Assembly (NCBI GenBank): GCA_905182525.1
Contig: CAJJBV010000003.1
Span: 310,001-374,000, forward strand
Direction of reading: 5' to 3'
DNA length: 64,000 nucleotides
From: Cryomorphaceae bacterium
GTDB taxonomy: Bacteria > Bacteroidota > Bacteroidia > Flavobacteriales_D > Parvicellaceae
Position numbers and translations under genes: made by a program
Notes under the pieces: generated by a model
The model's input: only the letters and a program-made list of their open reading frames with translations
The model's database searches: none
What the model was told of the DNA's origin: nothing
In this document: one piece after another, positions 53,252 through 62,123 of the stretch
Numbering within the stretch: position 1 is the first letter of the stretch
Layout of the letters: every line of letters starts with the position of its first letter

Positions 53252-54481
53252 TTATTTGTGTATTATTTTTAATTTTTGTTGGTTATTTAGTTCCTGGTAA
53301 TTATTGTATTTACAAATTTTCTTAATTGTATTTTGTGGGAATTCTTCTACTAGTTCCCAAAAATATTTTTGTTTATTAACGGAATATAAATAAATATTTT
53401 CATTGTCTTTTTTAGACTTTGAAAATAGTGTTAATTTCTGTTCTTGATATATCATACTATTGGACAAATTATTCCACTTCATTAAATCTTCCATTGAAAC
53501 ATTATTATCTATAGCTATTTGACCTAAAACATCTCCATATTTTACTTTATATATTATATTGGTAGAAATGGGTTCTGGATTATAAAATAAATCTTTTAGC
53601 ATAGAATCTTGAAAAGCTATGATTTTGTCTTCATATTTTAAAATGAAATTACCCATGTTTTCCTGTAATGTAATTTTATATTTTTTGGGGAGGACTTGAC
53701 CAATTAAAAATGGGTTTTTTTTATTTATTTCTTTAAAGTTTAAAACCTTAAAATGAGAAATGGCATCAAATAAAATATCTTCTTTAAATGTGAAATTTAA
53801 TAAAGTCTCTTGACTTTTATTAGGGAGATTTTTATTTTCTTTAATCTCTATTTGACTTAGCCAATTAATTAAATTAATGTTAAATAGATATTTATTTTCA
53901 ATTAGTTTTTTTGCTACAACCCATTTATTGGATTTAGCTTTGTTAATTATATTAGAGACATAGTTTGGAGAAGTAATGAATGCTAATAAAGTCCAATTAT
54001 CTGATTTATACTTTTTAGAAAAGGTCTTTAGAAGCTCTACAGCTGCTATAGTTGCTACTTTATCGTTTAACCTTTCATCAATATAATTATTCATGGTTAG
54101 TCCTTTATTTAGGGCTGCGATAAAGCTTAATGCCCATATTCCACGAGCTGAAAACTCACTTTTATGATTTGTTTGGTAACCAGAAATAACTAACGGAAGG
54201 CAAGAAAAAGAAGGTGGTAATTTATTAGCTTTTATAATAGAATCTATATAATAATATTTAGTGTTTTTTTGACTTAAAAGAAAATTTAATTTATTTAAAT
54301 AAGAACCTGATATATCAAGTGTTTCAGTTAAATCTTTAAAATTATTTTTATTGACTTTAGAGGTCTTTATTTTCGATATATCAAATAAGAACAAATCCTT
54401 GTTTGTTTGACCATGAAAAAAATTAAGACTAAAAGAAAATATTAACTGAAAAAAAATAGGTTTGACTATTAAAGTTCTCAT
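53252..54481 (-). CDS. Transglycosylase-like LysM protein lacking the catalytic glutamate
   Basis: This 409-residue protein has a signal peptide and an MltD-like layout. The block that in active lytic transglycosylases reads LPLVESGF is LPLVISGYQTNHKS here, so the catalytic Glu is replaced by Ile. GIWQF appears as GIWALSF, and the AYNAG loop appears as FITSPNYV. The fold markers NYIDERLNDKVATIAAVELL are kept. A LysM domain follows (YKVKYGDVLGQIAIDNNVSM, EDLMKWNNLSNSMIYQEQKL). I infer a peptidoglycan-binding but non-cleaving protein. It leads the SGNH-SGNH-MBOAT group, so it may position that acylation machinery at the cell wall. Confidence 0.75.
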   Translation of the reverse strand: MRTLIVKPIFFQLIFSFSLNFFHGQTNKDLFLFDISKIKTSKVNKNNFKDLTETLDISGSYLNKLNFLLSQKNTKYYYIDSIIKANKLPPSFSCLPLVISGYQTNHKSEFSARGIWALSFIAALNKGLTMNNYIDERLNDKVATIAAVELLKTFSKKYKSDNWTLLAFITSPNYVSNIINKAKSNKWVVAKKLIENKYLFNINLINWLSQIEIKENKNLPNKSQETLLNFTFKEDILFDAISHFKVLNFKEINKKNPFLIGQVLPKKYKITLQENMGNFILKYEDKIIAFQDSMLKDLFYNPEPISTNIIYKVKYGDVLGQIAIDNNVSMEDLMKWNNLSNSMIYQEQKLTLFSKSKKDNENIYLYSVNKQKYFWELVEEFPQNTIKKICKYNNYQELNNQQKLKIIHK

Positions 54482-54583
54482 TTTACAGTATTATACTTGT
54501 TGAAAACATTAATCGTTAAATTATTTAAGTGTTTGTAGACCTAAATTTAGTTATTGTGTAATAAGAAAATTAAAAAATTAGAA

Positions 54584-55594
54584 TTAATTATACCATGTTT
54601 GTACTTCATCTAGAGTTATAGGAGGTATCTCCAGTTTATTTTTTTTTCTAAATCCATTTAGCTTTTGATGTACTGCAGTTGGTTTTGCATCTAAAAGTAA
54701 ATCTTTGGAAGTGTAACCGCTTTGGTAAATTGGATCAATCCATTGAACTGGAATATTTATTTCTAAAAACTCTTTTTTGTTTGGACCAGTATCCCATTTT
54801 TCAGGTTTCATTTGAGGAAAAAATAAAACTTCTTGAATAGATGATTGGTTGCATAAAAACATAACCAATCTATCAATTCCAATTCCCATACCGGAAGTTG
54901 GTGGCATTCCGTATTCTAGAGCTCTAACAAAGTCTAAATCAATAAACATTGCCTCATCATCTCCTTTTTTAGCCAAATTCACTTGTTGCTCAAACCTTTC
55001 TTTTTGGTCTATTGGGTCATTTAATTCCGAATAAGCATTTGCAAGTTCTTTTCCATTAACCATTAACTCAAATCTTTCTGTGAGCTCTGGGTTGTCTCTG
55101 TGTTTCTTACATAACGGAGACATTTCTACTGGATAATCTGTGATAAATGTTGGCTGAATATATTTACTCTCGCACTTCTCTGAGAAAATTTCATCAATTA
55201 GCTTCCCCTTCCCCATAGATTCTAACACTTCAATGTCAAGAGATTTGCATGTATCTCTTAATTCACTTTCGCTCATTTTAGAAATATCAATCCCTGTATG
55301 CTCTTTAATAGAATCTATCATTGATATCCTTTTAAAAGGCTTCTTAAAACTTACCTTCTTTTCCCCAATCTGAATTTCAGTTGTTCCTAATACATCCATG
55401 CATATATGTTCCAACATATCCTCGGTAAAGTTCATCATCCAATTGTAGTCTTTGTAAGCTACATAAATTTCCATTTGAGTAAACTCAGGATTATGAGTTC
55501 TGTCCATCCCTTCATTTCTAAAATCTTTTGCAAATTCATAAACCCCTTCAAAGCCTCCTACAATCAGCTCTTTTAAGATATAGTTCATTAGCAA
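54584..55594 (-). CDS. lysS: Lysyl-tRNA synthetase, C-terminal catalytic segment
   Basis: This is the catalytic end of class II Lys[41 protein letters not shown] (motif 2), [19 protein letters not shown], and motif 3, [13 protein letters not shown]. The ATG at 55594 is out of frame. The true reading is [16 protein letters not shown], from the upstream segment, after removal of one G (minus strand) at 55568. LysRS is essential, so this break is almost certainly a sequence error, not a pseudogene. Confidence 0.9.
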   Translation of the reverse strand: MLMNYILKELIVGGFEGVYEFAKDFRNEGMDRTHNPEFTQMEIYVAYKDYNWMMNFTEDMLEHICMDVLGTTEIQIGEKKVSFKKPFKRISMIDSIKEHTGIDISKMSESELRDTCKSLDIEVLESMGKGKLIDEIFSEKCESKYIQPTFITDYPVEMSPLCKKHRDNPELTERFELMVNGKELANAYSELNDPIDQKERFEQQVNLAKKGDDEAMFIDLDFVRALEYGMPPTSGMGIGIDRLVMFLCNQSSIQEVLFFPQMKPEKWDTGPNKKEFLEINIPVQWIDPIYQSGYTSKDLLLDAKPTAVHQKLNGFRKKNKLEIPPITLDEVQTWYN

Positions 55595-56285
55595 CTCTTA
55601 AATATAGTGGAACATCCAATGCATTATGGTGTGTTATAAAAGGTCGTGCAGCTGCACCCCCAGGAATAGTTTGTAATATCGGAGTTTCTACCTCTAAATA
55701 TTCTTTTTGATTCAAAAAATTTCTCATTGAATTAATAATCTTAGTTCTTTTGAGAAAAGTTTCTTTTACGCTTTCATTAAGTACAAGATCTACATATCTT
55801 CTTCTGTATCTTAATTCAGGATCCTTAAAAGCATCATGAGTAACCCCTTGAGCATCAATTTTAGGTTGTGGTAAAGGTTTAAGAGATTTACTTAACAAAT
55901 GTATTTTTTCTGCATTAACAGAAATCTCCCCAACCATTGTTTTAAAAACTTTTCCCTCAATTCCAATAATATCTCCAAGGTCTAACCACTTTTTAAAAAC
56001 ATCATTGTACATTGATTTGTCTTCATTAGGGCAAATTATATCTCTATTAAAATAAATCTGTATTTTACCTTTAGAATCTTGAATAGTTCCAAAACTTGCT
56101 TTTCCTTGAATTTTTCTTCTCATCAACCTTCCGGCAATAACTACATTTTCTCCTTCGTTAAAATTTTCTAGAATTTGCAAGGAAGAGTGAGAAATTTTAA
56201 ACTCTGGAGCTGGATATGGATTAATTCCGTAATCAATGATTTTTTGAAGACTTTCTCTTCTAATCTGTTCTTGTTCTGATAGCAT
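55548..56285 (-). CDS. lysS: Lysyl-tRNA synthetase, N-terminal segment
   Basis: The N-terminal OB-fold anticodon-binding domain ([49 protein letters not shown]) is followed by the start of the catalytic domain ([20 protein letters not shown], motif 1). The frame ends prematurely at 55548, after [20 protein letters not shown], because of the extra base at 55568. Together the two segments give a normal-length LysRS of about 566 residues. It attaches lysine to tRNA-Lys in the cytoplasm. It lies 11 bases downstream of the uspA-like gene. Confidence 0.92.
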   Translation of the reverse strand: MLSEQEQIRRESLQKIIDYGINPYPAPEFKISHSSLQILENFNEGENVVIAGRLMRRKIQGKASFGTIQDSKGKIQIYFNRDIICPNEDKSMYNDVFKKWLDLGDIIGIEGKVFKTMVGEISVNAEKIHLLSKSLKPLPQPKIDAQGVTHDAFKDPELRYRRRYVDLVLNESVKETFLKRTKIINSMRNFLNQKEYLEVETPILQTIPGGAAARPFITHHNALDVPLYLRVANELYLKRADCRRL

Positions 56286-56296
56286 TTATTATGAAT

Positions 56297-57127
56297 TTAC
56301 CTTACAAAAACACTCCCAGATGCTTTAGTAACAACATGAGGATTAACGCACAGGACGGGAATTTTATAATCGTTTCCAATAATTTCATCTTGAAAGGAAT
56401 TTTCAAGCAATCCTAAAATTGAATCATCTTGAAGATTCATTATAGCAATTAGATCCGCCTTCACCTTATAAGAAAGTAAAAATATTCCTTCACTTAAAGT
56501 TTTCCCTTTAGGGACTAAATGTGAAGAATTCTTAATCTTATTTGAATCAAGATACTTAGTTGCCCAAATTTGGTTGGCTTTAAGTTTTGTTTTAATAAAT
56601 GAATCTGTAGAATCGTTTGTTATAAGATGAACTTCGGAATTGAAATAATGCGCTATTTTAACCACTAATTCCAACTTTTGTTTGGTCTCGATATTTATAT
56701 CTAGAGGAACAACAATATTGTCATATCCTTTAGCGTCCATTAATTTTTCTTGTACTAAAATAAAAGGAACTGGTGAGCTAGTTATTACTCTAATAGCTCG
56801 ACTTCCGACTATTTTTTGCCATCTGCTATATTTATGAGTTCCCATAAAAATTAAAGAGACCCCAAACTCAGCAGCAAAGTCACCAATATCTTCAAAAATA
56901 TTTCCAATTCTAACGTACGAATTTATAGTACAAGAACTTGAATATGATTTCCCAATTATTTCGTCTTTCGAAAGTTTTTTTTTGGCAGACTCAACGTCTT
57001 CTCTGGATTCAACTACATGAAGAAGAATTAACTCAGCATTTATAATTGATGAAAACCTTACTGCATGCTGGATAGCAGAGTGAGCAACATCACTAAAATC
57101 AGTAGGAACAAGTAACTTTACCTTCAT
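56297..57127 (-). CDS. Universal stress protein (tandem UspA domains)
   Basis: This 276-residue protein has two UspA domains. The first starts VKLLVPTDFSDVAHSAIQHA and includes MGTHKYSRWQKIVGS, where the ATP-binding G-2x-G-9x-G(S/T) motif is only partly kept. The second starts YDNIVVPLDINIETKQKLEL and has IAIMNLQDDSILGLLENSF in place of that motif. Bacteroidota tandem Usps are usually linked to stress survival. It lies directly upstream of lysS and downstream of the bactofilin gene (74-base gap). Confidence 0.85.
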   Translation of the reverse strand: MKVKLLVPTDFSDVAHSAIQHAVRFSSIINAELILLHVVESREDVESAKKKLSKDEIIGKSYSSSCTINSYVRIGNIFEDIGDFAAEFGVSLIFMGTHKYSRWQKIVGSRAIRVITSSPVPFILVQEKLMDAKGYDNIVVPLDINIETKQKLELVVKIAHYFNSEVHLITNDSTDSFIKTKLKANQIWATKYLDSNKIKNSSHLVPKGKTLSEGIFLLSYKVKADLIAIMNLQDDSILGLLENSFQDEIIGNDYKIPVLCVNPHVVTKASGSVFVR

Positions 57128-57201
57128 TTTGAATTTACTTTTTAATATTATTAAAATTTAACCCTGTGCATCAATGGAGAAATAAATAAGCTAATATAAT
57201 T

Positions 57202-57639
57202 TTAAGCTATTTTCTCTTTAATAATTTCTTTATTATCAACTAAATTATCTTCAGAGTTAGTAAGGTCTTTAAGAACAGCACCCATTTTACAATTTCCTGA
57301 GAAGATTGCTCCGGGTTCTATTGACAACTTATTTGTAGAAATTTCACCTTGTAGTTTAGCAGTACTTTTTAATGACAATAATTCATCTACTTCAATCTTT
57401 CCGTTTAATTTGCCTTCTAAATCGGCATTTTTACAATTAATATTGCCGTCAATTTTTCCAGTTGGACCTAAAACTAATCTTCCTTTAACTGTAATAGTAC
57501 CTTTTAAATATCCATCTATTCTAATATTAGAATCAGACTTAATATCACCTTCAATATGAGTCCCCTCAACTATTCTGTTAAGTCTTTCAGGTGACTGGTT
57601 GTTATAATTTGCCATGCTTTTTTCAGATTTAAATACCAT
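57202..57639 (-). CDS. Bactofilin (polymer-forming cytoskeletal protein)
   Basis: I place the start at ATG 57639 (MVFKSEKSMANYNN); the frame extends to 57663. The 145-residue protein has the bactofilin core: IVEGTHIEGDIKSDSNIRID, GYLKGTITVKGRLVLG, GKIDGNINCKNADLEG, KLNGKIEVDELLSLKSTAKL, IEPGAIFSGNCKM. The repeating glycine and hydrophobic pattern forms a right-handed beta-helix that polymerises without nucleotides. Bactofilins scaffold cell-shape and wall-remodelling enzymes. The M23 peptidase gene begins about 2.8 kb away on the opposite strand, across sprE/porW; bactofilin and M23 genes often occur together. Confidence 0.88.
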   Translation of the reverse strand: MVFKSEKSMANYNNQSPERLNRIVEGTHIEGDIKSDSNIRIDGYLKGTITVKGRLVLGPTGKIDGNINCKNADLEGKLNGKIEVDELLSLKSTAKLQGEISTNKLSIEPGAIFSGNCKMGAVLKDLTNSEDNLVDNKEIIKEKIA

Positions 57640-57680
57640 GAGTAATTTTCTGCAAATATACAAAAATGATGAAATTCAAA

Positions 57681-59996
57681 TTATTCATAAAATTGTTTGA
57701 AGAACTCAAGGTAATTAATAGTGTTTTTTTCAATATATAATTCTCTTAAATTTTTTGGATTAATTATGAAAAAATCTTCGTTTTTATAACTTTTAATTTT
57801 GCCTTTATTAGCTTTAAAAGCTAAAAGATAATCTAGGGCTTTTTTACTATTTTTAAAATACTTAACAATTATCATCTGGTCTGATGTGTTTAGAAAGGTA
57901 CTTGAAACTTTAAGTTTTAATTCTGAAAAATTAGAGGAGTTGAAGTTAGCAGTATTATTTTTAGCTGAATTTATTGAGAAACCATCTTTTGGGGCAATTA
58001 GTATAAAATAATGTAAAGTATCTGGATTATACGTAAAATCCCATTTTTCTTTTTGATTTAAGTTTTCTGCTGTTTTAACTTTTAAATCATTTAATACTGA
58101 AATGGCCTGATCGGCAAATTCAGTTCCTAAACATTGTTTGACAATTGATTTTAAAGTGCTAATTAGTTTAGTGTTATTATTTAAAGTGTCATTATTCTTT
58201 TTTAACGAATAAGCTTTTAAAAGTCCGTACTGGCAAAATAAAGGGTTGGTGGTGTCTTTCATTTTATTAGAACAGGCTTCAATGGTATTGGTATATTTCC
58301 CAGCTTTATATCCTGAAAATAGTTTTGAATATTCCGTATTTTCTTTTTTCATTGCTAGGCTTTCATCACTTAAGGTTTTCCCCCCAAGTAGTAATTTTGC
58401 ATACTTACTATTTGGGTAATTATCAAGAAGTAACTGCTTCATTTCAAGACTAGATTTTTGAGCACCTAGCTCTTTGTAAATAGTATATAACTCGTAAATT
58501 GAAGCAATTGATTGAATCTTAGGTTGAAAATTATCTGCAATCCTTTTAAAATATTTTGCAGAACGTTCTAGATTTTTAGTTTCGTAGTGGTGGATTAGTC
58601 CTAAATTAAAAAGTGAGGTTAAAATTGAATCCCTCATCGAGCTTAATAATTCATCATTATCACATGGCAAGTTTTGAGAAAGCTCGTCAAATAAGTCGGT
58701 ATTTGAAAAGTCAGATTCAATGCCATCAGTTTCATCAAAAAACATATTACTTTTAGTAGATCTTCTCCAATTATCGTCTAACCTCATTTTTCCCCACTTT
58801 TTATCAAATTCTATTTTCCCTCTGTTAAGGGTAGATTGATCCCAAATAAAAAAAGATTGACTTGATGTATTATTAGTTGGGGTTTTATTTAAACTACTTG
58901 ATGCTAACAGAGGAGATTCTGATTGTTTTGATCTTTTAGCTATCACTAAGTCTACCGCTTGATAAATTTTATCTCTTCTTTCTTTTGGGCCTAAGGAGCA
59001 TATGGCAATTAAGCTATCATTCACATCAATTGTAGCTCTATTAATAAAAATTGCACTTAAAAGTTTATATTTTTTTTCTACTAGATCTTTAAATTTATAA
59101 TCATTGAGTGGGGTTTTTTTAATGGAATCATAATAAAAATAAGATTTAATATATTGTGACTTATCAAAATATAAATCTCCCATTCTTTTCATAGATTTTA
59201 TTTTTTGAGCAAGATTACTAACGCTTAGATTAATAGATTTTTGAAGTTGCTGCTTTCCTAGCTCATCATTTTTATTTTTAAATTCAATTTCGGCCAATGC
59301 ATAATAGATCTGATCAAAAAATTCAATGTTTTTATCATCTTTAAGCATTTTTAGTAATTGAGCCTTAATAGACTTTGAATCATCCCCACTAAATGAAAGT
59401 GCTCTATTTATTTTGGCTTGGAACGCCATCTCGTATTCAGGGTTTCTTTCTACAACTTGTTGATAGTAAACAGATGCCTTGTAATTATTTTCTGCATGGT
59501 AGAGCTGAGCTAAAATGAAAATTAATCTAGTTTTAAATTTCTTTTTTTGCTTGTCTTCTATCGCAGTTTCAAGATTTTCAATTGCTTTTTTAGTAAAGTT
59601 ACTTTTAATGTAAAGGTCTGCTAATGTTGGATAAACTTGACTTAAGATTTGATTTGAAATTAAGGGCTCTTTATTTTCTAAGTAATCAATCCTATTATCA
59701 TAATTTAAAGCTAATATTAATTTGTCTTTTAATTTGAGCTTACTATCTTTTTTAAGATTTTTTAATTGTTCTTCATTTTTAGCCAAGATGTTAAGTAATA
59801 TATCTTCTGCCTCATCATAAGCTTTCATTTCGATTAAAACTTTAGCCTGCCAAAAAATACTTCTGTAAAAATTGTCTTCAATTTTATAATGATTTTCAAC
59901 ATATTGAAAAATTTTCAATGCTTTTGGGAAGTCTTTCTTAAAGTATCTTGTTCTCCCCATAGTCATCCAATTATCGTCTATATATTTGCACCATTC
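57681..59996 (-). CDS. sprE: SprE/PorW T9SS lipoprotein, TPR segment
   Basis: This is about 770 residues of TPR-type helices: RYFKKDFPKALKIFQYVENH, YDEAEDILLNILAKNEEQ, PTLADLYIKSNFTKKAIENL, AQLYHAENNYKASVYYQQVV, and more. It continues from 59971-60333. The sequence EWCKYIDDNWMTMGRTRYFK from 59996 is the expected next part after KGRNRKQ. One extra A near 59998 causes the break, so the ATG at 59966 is internal. SprE/PorW is a periplasmic lipoprotein needed for T9SS function and gliding, which fits the many sorting-domain proteins in this window. Confidence 0.85.
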   Translation of the reverse strand, partial: EWCKYIDDNWMTMGRTRYFKKDFPKALKIFQYVENHYKIEDNFYRSIFWQAKVLIEMKAYDEAEDILLNILAKNEEQLKNLKKDSKLKLKDKLILALNYDNRIDYLENKEPLISNQILSQVYPTLADLYIKSNFTKKAIENLETAIEDKQKKKFKTRLIFILAQLYHAENNYKASVYYQQVVERNPEYEMAFQAKINRALSFSGDDSKSIKAQLLKMLKDDKNIEFFDQIYYALAEIEFKNKNDELGKQQLQKSINLSVSNLAQKIKSMKRMGDLYFDKSQYIKSYFYYDSIKKTPLNDYKFKDLVEKKYKLLSAIFINRATIDVNDSLIAICSLGPKERRDKIYQAVDLVIAKRSKQSESPLLASSSLNKTPTNNTSSQSFFIWDQSTLNRGKIEFDKKWGKMRLDDNWRRSTKSNMFFDETDGIESDFSNTDLFDELSQNLPCDNDELLSSMRDSILTSLFNLGLIHHYETKNLERSAKYFKRIADNFQPKIQSIASIYELYTIYKELGAQKSSLEMKQLLLDNYPNSKYAKLLLGGKTLSDESLAMKKENTEYSKLFSGYKAGKYTNTIEACSNKMKDTTNPLFCQYGLLKAYSLKKNNDTLNNNTKLISTLKSIVKQCLGTEFADQAISVLNDLKVKTAENLNQKEKWDFTYNPDTLHYFILIAPKDGFSINSAKNNTANFNSSNFSELKLKVSSTFLNTSDQMIIVKYFKNSKKALDYLLAFKANKGKIKSYKNEDFFIINPKNLRELYIEKNTINYLEFFKQFYE

Positions 59997-60333
59997 TTTG
60001 CTTCCTGTTCCTTCCCTTTTTAGCGTGTGGCATTCTATGTTTATAAATAACTAATTCGCATTTTCTGTAGGCTGTATCCATAGGAGCATACCAACTTTTA
60101 GATTCCACTTTGTTAGGTGTTGGGAAAACTGGTAAAATAGAATTGTAATTTTCTTTTCTGGAATTTAGAAACTCATTGTAGGTTTCTTTTATAATTTCAT
60201 TTGCATTAAAATATCCATTATACTTTGCGTGTAAATTATGAAATCCTCTATGTATCGTTGTGTTTTTTTCTGTTGAACATTGTGACGTGAAAACAGCAAT
60301 TATTATTAAAATACAAGATTTAAATATTCTCAT
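59971..60333 (-). CDS. sprE: SprE/PorW T9SS lipoprotein, N-terminal segment
   Basis: MRIFKSCILIIIAVFTSQCS is a lipoprotein signal (lipobox TSQC). The family opening follows: RGFHNLHAKYNGYFNANEII, ENYNSILPVFPTPN, WYAPMDTAYRKCELVIYKH. This N-terminal pattern (H-N-L-x-A-K-Y-N-G-Y-F-N) is typical of SprE/PorW. The frame stops at 59971 because of a one-base insertion near 59998; the protein continues in 57681-59996. The whole gene would code for about 880 residues. It is divergent from the M23 peptidase gene. Confidence 0.85.
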   Translation of the reverse strand: MRIFKSCILIIIAVFTSQCSTEKNTTIHRGFHNLHAKYNGYFNANEIIKETYNEFLNSRKENYNSILPVFPTPNKVESKSWYAPMDTAYRKCELVIYKHRMPHAKKGRNRKQRMVQIYRR

Positions 60334-60435
60334 TAAAATTTTATCTCTGCAATATTAACTACAATCTAATGAACTTATTGTATTAGATATTTATTGAGTA
60401 AATATATTTTAAGATATTTGTATAATTATTATCAT

Positions 60436-61335
60436 ATGAAAAAAACAAAACAATCTGAATCAAGATTTAAGAACTGGCTTAAAACCCTTCAACAAAAAAG
60501 AAGGATTGTTGTTCTTGATGAGGAAAGTTTTGAAGAAAAAAGAAATTTCACAACTTCAAAATTTTCTTTATTTATACTTTTTTTATTCTCTATTATTGTA
60601 TTTTCATTAGGTGGTTTTTTATTAATCTCCAATACTTCTCTTAAAACATTAATCTCTGGTTACCCTAGTCCGACTGATCAAAAGGAGTTAATAGATAATC
60701 ATATTGCCTTAGATCAAAAATTGAATGATTTAATTGTAAAAACTGAAAAAGAAGAACAATACATTAATAATATTCAAAAAATTCTTAGAGGAGATAGCCC
60801 TAGTAGTCGTGATACAATTTTTAGAGATTTTAAACCTAAAAAAGCTAATAGTGAAAATGTCCTATCAGTTTCAGAAAAAACTATGAGAGAAAAAGTAAAT
60901 AAGAGAGAAAAATATGATATAGATGTTATTCCTGGTGGTGCTCTTAAAAAAGATGTACTTCCAGAAATACTACTTTTCCCTCCAATAGTTGGGGAACTAA
61001 CAAATGAAATGAATATTTCTTCAGGACATTTTGGTGTAGATATCATAGCTCCAAAAAATGAAGCAGTTGTTGCAATTTTAAAAGGGACTATTGTTTATCA
61101 AAATTGGTCGCCAACTGATGGGCATGTAGTACATATTCAGCACAAAAACAATTTACTTTCTATTTACAAGCATAATTCTGAGGTTTTAAAAAAAATTGGT
61201 GAATATGTAGATGCCGGAGAGCCAATCTCTATTGTTGGCAACAGCGGGGAGCACTCAACAGGACCTCATTTACATTTTGAACTTTGGCACAATGGCTATC
61301 CCATAAACCCAGAAAAATTCATCAATTTTCAATAA
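60436..61335 (+). CDS. M23-family peptidoglycan endopeptidase, membrane-anchored
   Basis: I use ATG 60436 (MKKTKQSESRFKNWLK); the frame reaches back to TTG 60394. A cytoplasmic N-terminus and one membrane helix (FSLFILFLFSIIVFSLGGFL) precede a charged, coiled-coil-like stretch. The C-terminal peptidase domain has SGHFGVDIIAPKNEAVVAIL (zinc ligands His and Asp), GHVVHIQHKNNLLSIYKH and GPHLHFELWHNG (HxH ligand). It should cleave peptide cross-links in the periplasm, with a role in growth, shape or division. It is divergent from sprE/porW; a GATATTTG box near 60414 resembles a -7 promoter element. Confidence 0.87.
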   Translation: MKKTKQSESRFKNWLKTLQQKRRIVVLDEESFEEKRNFTTSKFSLFILFLFSIIVFSLGGFLLISNTSLKTLISGYPSPTDQKELIDNHIALDQKLNDLIVKTEKEEQYINNIQKILRGDSPSSRDTIFRDFKPKKANSENVLSVSEKTMREKVNKREKYDIDVIPGGALKKDVLPEILLFPPIVGELTNEMNISSGHFGVDIIAPKNEAVVAILKGTIVYQNWSPTDGHVVHIQHKNNLLSIYKHNSEVLKKIGEYVDAGEPISIVGNSGEHSTGPHLHFELWHNGYPINPEKFINFQ

Positions 61336-61385
61336 AGTTTTTTTCTTAAGGTCATTATACCTAAATTTGCAAGCTATTTAAAGTA

Positions 61386-61904
61386 ATGGAAGAATTAAAA
61401 GAATTTTGTATTCCATTTTCAAGTCTTAAGCTTGGATCTAATTTTTTCAACTTTAAAATAGAAAACTCGTTCTTTGAAGCTTTTAATTACCCCCGTTACG
61501 AATCTTGTAGCATAAATTTAGCACTAGATTTTAGAAAAGAAAATTCAGTGATGGACTTGAGATTTCATTATCAAGGAAATACTAATGTTAGTTGTGATAG
61601 ATGTTTAGATCTTGTTTCGATTGATTTTAATTATGAGTTTAATTGCTTAATTAAATTCCTTTATCAGAATGAAGAAATTATAAAAGATGATATTATTTAT
61701 CTTCCAGAAGAAAGTTATGAATATAATATTAGCCATCTTTTCTACGAGCATTTTTTACTAAACTTCCCTAAGAAAGTAGTTCATAAAAAAAATGAATGTA
61801 ACAATAAGCAAGTTAAATTAATGGAACAATATTTAAAAAGAGATTCCGATTCAGAATTTGATCCAAGATGGGAAAAACTTAAAGCTTTTAAGAAAGAAAA
61901 TTAA
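61386..61904 (+). CDS. YceD-family (DUF177) protein
   Basis: This 172-residue protein has the DUF177/YceD layout: EFCIPFSSLKLGSNFFNFKI, a central GNTNVSCDRCLDLVSIDFNY with the CDRC cysteine pair, EEIIKDDIIYLPEESYEYNI, and a C-terminal YLKRDSDSEFDPRWEKLKAF. YceD proteins act in 23S rRNA accumulation or ribosome assembly and are nearly always encoded immediately upstream of rpmF. That is the case here, with an 18-base gap. Confidence 0.82.
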   Translation: MEELKEFCIPFSSLKLGSNFFNFKIENSFFEAFNYPRYESCSINLALDFRKENSVMDLRFHYQGNTNVSCDRCLDLVSIDFNYEFNCLIKFLYQNEEIIKDDIIYLPEESYEYNISHLFYEHFLLNFPKKVVHKKNECNNKQVKLMEQYLKRDSDSEFDPRWEKLKAFKKEN

Positions 61905-61922
61905 AATATTTTAAATAAAATT

Positions 61923-62114
61923 ATGGCACATCCAAAACGTAAACAGTCTAAAACAAGGAGAGACAAAAGAAGAACTCATTACAAAGCATCTACTCAACAA
62001 CTTGCTACTTGCCCAACAACAGGTGAAACTCACTTATACCATAGAGCTCATTGGTCAGAGGGTAAACTTTATTACAAAGGCAAAGTCGTTATGGAAAAAG
62101 AAGCGGTAGCTTAA
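61923..62114 (+). CDS. rpmF: 50S ribosomal protein L32
   Basis: The 63-residue sequence begins [20 protein letters not shown] and contains [18 protein letters not shown], then [14 protein letters not shown]. These are the hallmarks of bacterial L32; only the first of the two usual zinc-binding cysteine pairs is partly present (CPTTG), as in the zinc-free type. It is a component of the large ribosomal subunit. It lies in the conserved yceD-rpmF-plsX-fabH order. Confidence 0.95.
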   Translation: MAHPKRKQSKTRRDKRRTHYKASTQQLATCPTTGETHLYHRAHWSEGKLYYKGKVVMEKEAVA

Positions 62115-62123
62115 CCTGATTTT

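Noticed and set aside
53252-54481. Active lytic transglycosylase (MltD)
   Set aside because: The catalytic glutamate position reads isoleucine (LPLVISGY) and two other conserved blocks are altered. It is described instead as a degenerate homologue.
54584-56285. lysS as a pseudogene
   Set aside because: A single extra base explains the break and both halves are fully conserved. An essential gene with one clean indel is better explained by sequence error.
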